From: Methylococcaceae bacterium UBA662
Lineage (GTDB): Bacteria; Pseudomonadota; Gammaproteobacteria; Methylococcales; Methylomonadaceae
DNA: 15,392 nt
Reading direction: 5' to 3'
Assembly (NCBI GenBank): GCA_002299425.1
Contig: DBNW01000032.1
Location: 1 to 15,392 of the forward strand
Part shown: positions 13,725 through 15,392 of the stretch, in pieces
Layout: each line of letters begins with the position of its first letter
How positions within the stretch are numbered: position 1 is the first letter of the stretch
Notes under the pieces: model-generated
Told to the model about the DNA's origin: nothing
The model's database searches: none
The model's input: only the letters and a program-made list of their open reading frames with translations
Program-made: the position numbers and the translations under genes

Positions 13725-14603
13725 ATGCCTGCAAGCATACACAAATACGCCACCGTCGAAGAAAAAATATTGTACGCAAATGGCTTTTTTGACACTTTGG
13801 TCGTCAGGGAATCAGAGCTTTCCCCAAATAAATTGTACTTCCGAGACGATTTAAGAAAAATCTGGTTATATCAAGCGAATTGTCTTGAATTGATGGATTA
13901 TCTGATAGAAAAGTACCCTTTAGGTAAATTCGATATGATTTTTGCTGATCCGCCTTATTTTCTATCCAACGGCGGCATCAGTTGCCAGGCTGGAAAAATG
14001 GTAAGCGTTAATAAAGGTGCTTGGGATAAATCGCGCGGCGCAGAGATTAACCACGAATTTAATTTGGAATGGCTGAAACGTTGCCAAAAATTACTCAACA
14101 CAAATGGCACATTATGGGTAAGCGGCACACATCATGTTATTCATTCGGTTGGTTATGCCATGCAACAACTGGATATGAAAATCTTAAATGATATTACTTG
14201 GGAAAAACCGAATCCCCCGCCAAACCTTTCGTGCCGTTATTTTACCCATGCAACAGAAACGCTTATTTGGGCTGCCAAAAATCATAAATCAAAACACATT
14301 TTCAATTACTCAGACATGAGAGTTGAAAACGAAGGAAAGCAAATGAAATCAGTGTGGCGTTTTCTCCCGCCAGCAAGTGCAGAAAAAATTTTTGGCAAAC
14401 ATCCAACTCAAAAACCAGTGAAGTTATTAGAACGTTGTATTTTAGCTTCAACTAACGAAGGTGATTTGATACTTGATCCGTTCAATGGGAGCGCAACAAC
14501 AGGGGTTGCAGCAATCAAAAACAATCGGCAGTACGTGGGAATAGAACTAGACCAAGATTATTTGGATGTTTCAGTAAAACGGTTAAATGCGGTGAACAAA
14601 TGA
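13725..14603 (+). CDS. DpnA-like beta-class DNA adenine methyltransferase
   Basis: This 292-residue DNA methyltransferase is of the N6-adenine/N4-cytosine type and uses S-adenosylmethionine. The catalytic motif IV is DPPY (75-78) in FDMIFADPPYFLSNGGIS, and the SAM-binding motif I is DPFNGSATTG (251-260). Motif IV before motif I defines the beta group. The run GKMVSVNKGAWDKS, NLSCRYFTHATETLIWA and GKHPTQKP closely resembles DpnA (M2.DpnII), which methylates GATC adenines and acts on single strands. The actual target here is unknown. AGGA (13717-13720) precedes ATG 13725. The gene overlaps the next one by 4 bases (ATGA), a protective methyltransferase-nuclease arrangement. It is AT-rich compared with the genes to its left, indicating recent transfer. 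The alpha-class partner found in DpnII systems is absent. Confidence 0.9.
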   Translation: MPASIHKYATVEEKILYANGFFDTLVVRESELSPNKLYFRDDLRKIWLYQANCLELMDYLIEKYPLGKFDMIFADPPYFLSNGGISCQAGKMVSVNKGAWDKSRGAEINHEFNLEWLKRCQKLLNTNGTLWVSGTHHVIHSVGYAMQQLDMKILNDITWEKPNPPPNLSCRYFTHATETLIWAAKNHKSKHIFNYSDMRVENEGKQMKSVWRFLPPASAEKIFGKHPTQKPVKLLERCILASTNEGDLILDPFNGSATTGVAAIKNNRQYVGIELDQDYLDVSVKRLNAVNK

Positions 14604-15133
14604 TTGAGGGCGGTTTTGGGGGTGGTAATACAATCACGGGGTTGCGGTTTGAAGAAAAAACCGATTTATTGGAATTATTTGCGGCAACTGAAGGTTATGA
14701 AGTCCAATCTGACCGTATAGGAAAAAAAATTCTCTTCGATAATTATGAAGTTGCCAAATGTTATAGAAAACATGATTTATATCGTTTCTTAAAAGCTAAC
14801 GGCGTTGAATGGAAAAAACTTATTTCTAAACGTTTGTTACCTGATGATGCGCTTTATGTTATTCATAACAATACACTTTTTGTCATTGAAGTTAAATTTC
14901 AAAAAGTTGCGGGGTCCGTAGATGAAAAATTACAAACTTGCGACTTCAAAAAGAAGCAGTACAAAAAACTAATGTCCCAGTTGAATATAGATGTCGAATA
15001 CATTTATGTTTTATCTGACTGGTTTAAAAAACCTGAATACAAGGATTCGCTGGATTACATTATTTCGGTAGGATGCCAATATTATTTTGAATATTTACCA
15101 TTACACAAATTAGGGCTGCCTGTACCACAATAA
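14600..15133 (+). CDS. Predicted type II restriction endonuclease, PD-(D/E)XK fold
   Basis: This 177-residue protein is predicted to cut the DNA sequence protected by the upstream methyltransferase. The catalytic core looks like PD-(D/E)XK: LLPDDALYVI (P81-D82-D83) leads by a turn into TLFVIEVKFQ, where E97 and K99 form ExK. A helix with VDEKLQTCDFKKKQYKKL follows. The N-terminus is glycine-rich (EGGFGGGNTITGLRFEEKTD), a pattern I associate with some small restriction enzymes but cannot place in a named family. ATG 14600 overlaps the methyltransferase stop and no other start keeps the N-terminal motif. Composition is strongly AT-rich, like its partner. At 177 residues it is short compared with DpnII-type nucleases of nearly 300, so it is not a simple DpnII nuclease. 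Anti-phage defence is the inferred role. Confidence 0.8.
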   Translation: MIEGGFGGGNTITGLRFEEKTDLLELFAATEGYEVQSDRIGKKILFDNYEVAKCYRKHDLYRFLKANGVEWKKLISKRLLPDDALYVIHNNTLFVIEVKFQKVAGSVDEKLQTCDFKKKQYKKLMSQLNIDVEYIYVLSDWFKKPEYKDSLDYIISVGCQYYFEYLPLHKLGLPVPQ

Positions 15134-15169
15134 AGCCCAACAAGTCGGTCAAAGGAATTTAGGGTTTCG

Positions 15170-15187
15170 CCGCCCGTTGGCGGTTTT
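15170..15187 (+). terminator. Probable terminator of the restriction-modification pair
   Basis: CCGCC (15170-15174) and GGCGG (15179-15183) form a short GC stem with the tetraloop CGTT, followed immediately by TTTT. It lies 37 bases after the nuclease stop codon in the right orientation for the plus-strand pair. Confidence 0.6.
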
Positions 15188-15392
15188 GAAGTTCTGTTTT
15201 CATCAAGGTTCGGCGGCTTCGTTTAAGTCTTGTGAGCGGCGCGCCCCTTACCGTAACGTTAAAATTTCTAGGTTTTCTGGTTATTTGCGTATCGGTCTTT
15301 CCGGCACGGGGCGCAGTTTATCGAACTCAGCAAGTTGTTGCCTTTGCGCCGCTTAGGTTTTTTTGCGGGGCAGCGTGTAGTTCGGTGGTGTT
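15188..15392. other. Unassigned right end of the window
   Basis: Composition returns to higher G+C here. One plus frame is open from a GTG at about 15230 to the window edge, and one minus frame is open from the edge to a TAG at 15270-15268 (40 residues, rich in Lys and Arg, with NCAPCRKDRY). They overlap and neither matches a family I know, so I call no gene. The palindrome TAACGTTA lies near 15253-15260. Confidence 0.3.

Noticed and set aside
15134..15160. GCCCAAC followed by AAGTCGGTCAAAG just after the nuclease, resembling the start of an integron attC site
   Set aside because: No matching GTTRRRY end or complementary second half could be found within the following 200 bases, and no integrase or other cassette is visible.
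15230..15392. Open plus-strand frame to the window edge with a hydrophobic segment, and an overlapping open minus-strand frame
   Set aside because: Both strands are open at once in a stop-poor stretch, there is no ribosome binding site, and neither product resembles a known family.
1..15392. Search for CRISPR repeats, tRNA and rRNA genes
   Set aside because: No regularly spaced repeat-spacer pattern and no recognisable tRNA or rRNA segments were seen on either strand by eye.

Overview
The window looks like chromosomal DNA of a free-living gammaproteobacterium. The hisE-tatABC cluster, a YbiT-type ABC-F protein, ComM/YifB, UbiK and a SpeE-type spermidine synthase are all familiar from that class. 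A methanotroph-like (Methylococcales) origin is a guess from overall gene flavour and was not tested. Most genes have a moderately high G+C content. The last two genes (13725-15133) are visibly AT-rich.

Layout, left to right. Positions 1-680 hold a partial coding end and decayed insertion-sequence remnants: an IS1-type transposase broken by a stop and a frameshift, and probably an IS630-type transposase tail. Next on the plus strand is phoX (794-3091), a Tat-exported alkaline phosphatase. Its leader carries a PHO-box-like array of 11-bp-spaced half-sites and a perfect 9-bp inverted repeat. After a strong hairpin come hisE, tatA, tatB and tatC, also on the plus strand. The phoX product has a clear twin-arginine signal, so the translocon that should export it is encoded right beside it. 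A block of 11-bp tandem repeats separates tatC from the convergent minus-strand run.

The minus-strand run, in transcription order from the right, is a secreted GH17-like glucanase, a D-alanyl-D-alanine carboxypeptidase-like enzyme with a Lys/Pro-rich tail, speE, a MarR-type regulator with a C-terminal cysteine cluster that overlaps speE, ubiK and comM (GTG start). It covers envelope, polyamine, ubiquinone and DNA-uptake functions with short gaps.

From 10921 the genes are on the plus strand again: a small secreted four-cysteine protein of unknown function, ppnP (nucleoside phosphorylase) and a YbiT-type ABC-F ATPase (TTG start). Then comes a glycine-zipper lipoprotein gene broken by two single-base frameshifts. 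An AT-rich type II restriction-modification pair follows: a DpnA-like beta-class DNA methyltransferase overlapping by 4 bp a short PD-(D/E)XK nuclease that I do not recognise. This pair is the clearest horizontally acquired element and, with its unfamiliar nuclease, the most likely place for something undescribed. The final 260 bases hold a probable terminator and nothing I can call with confidence.
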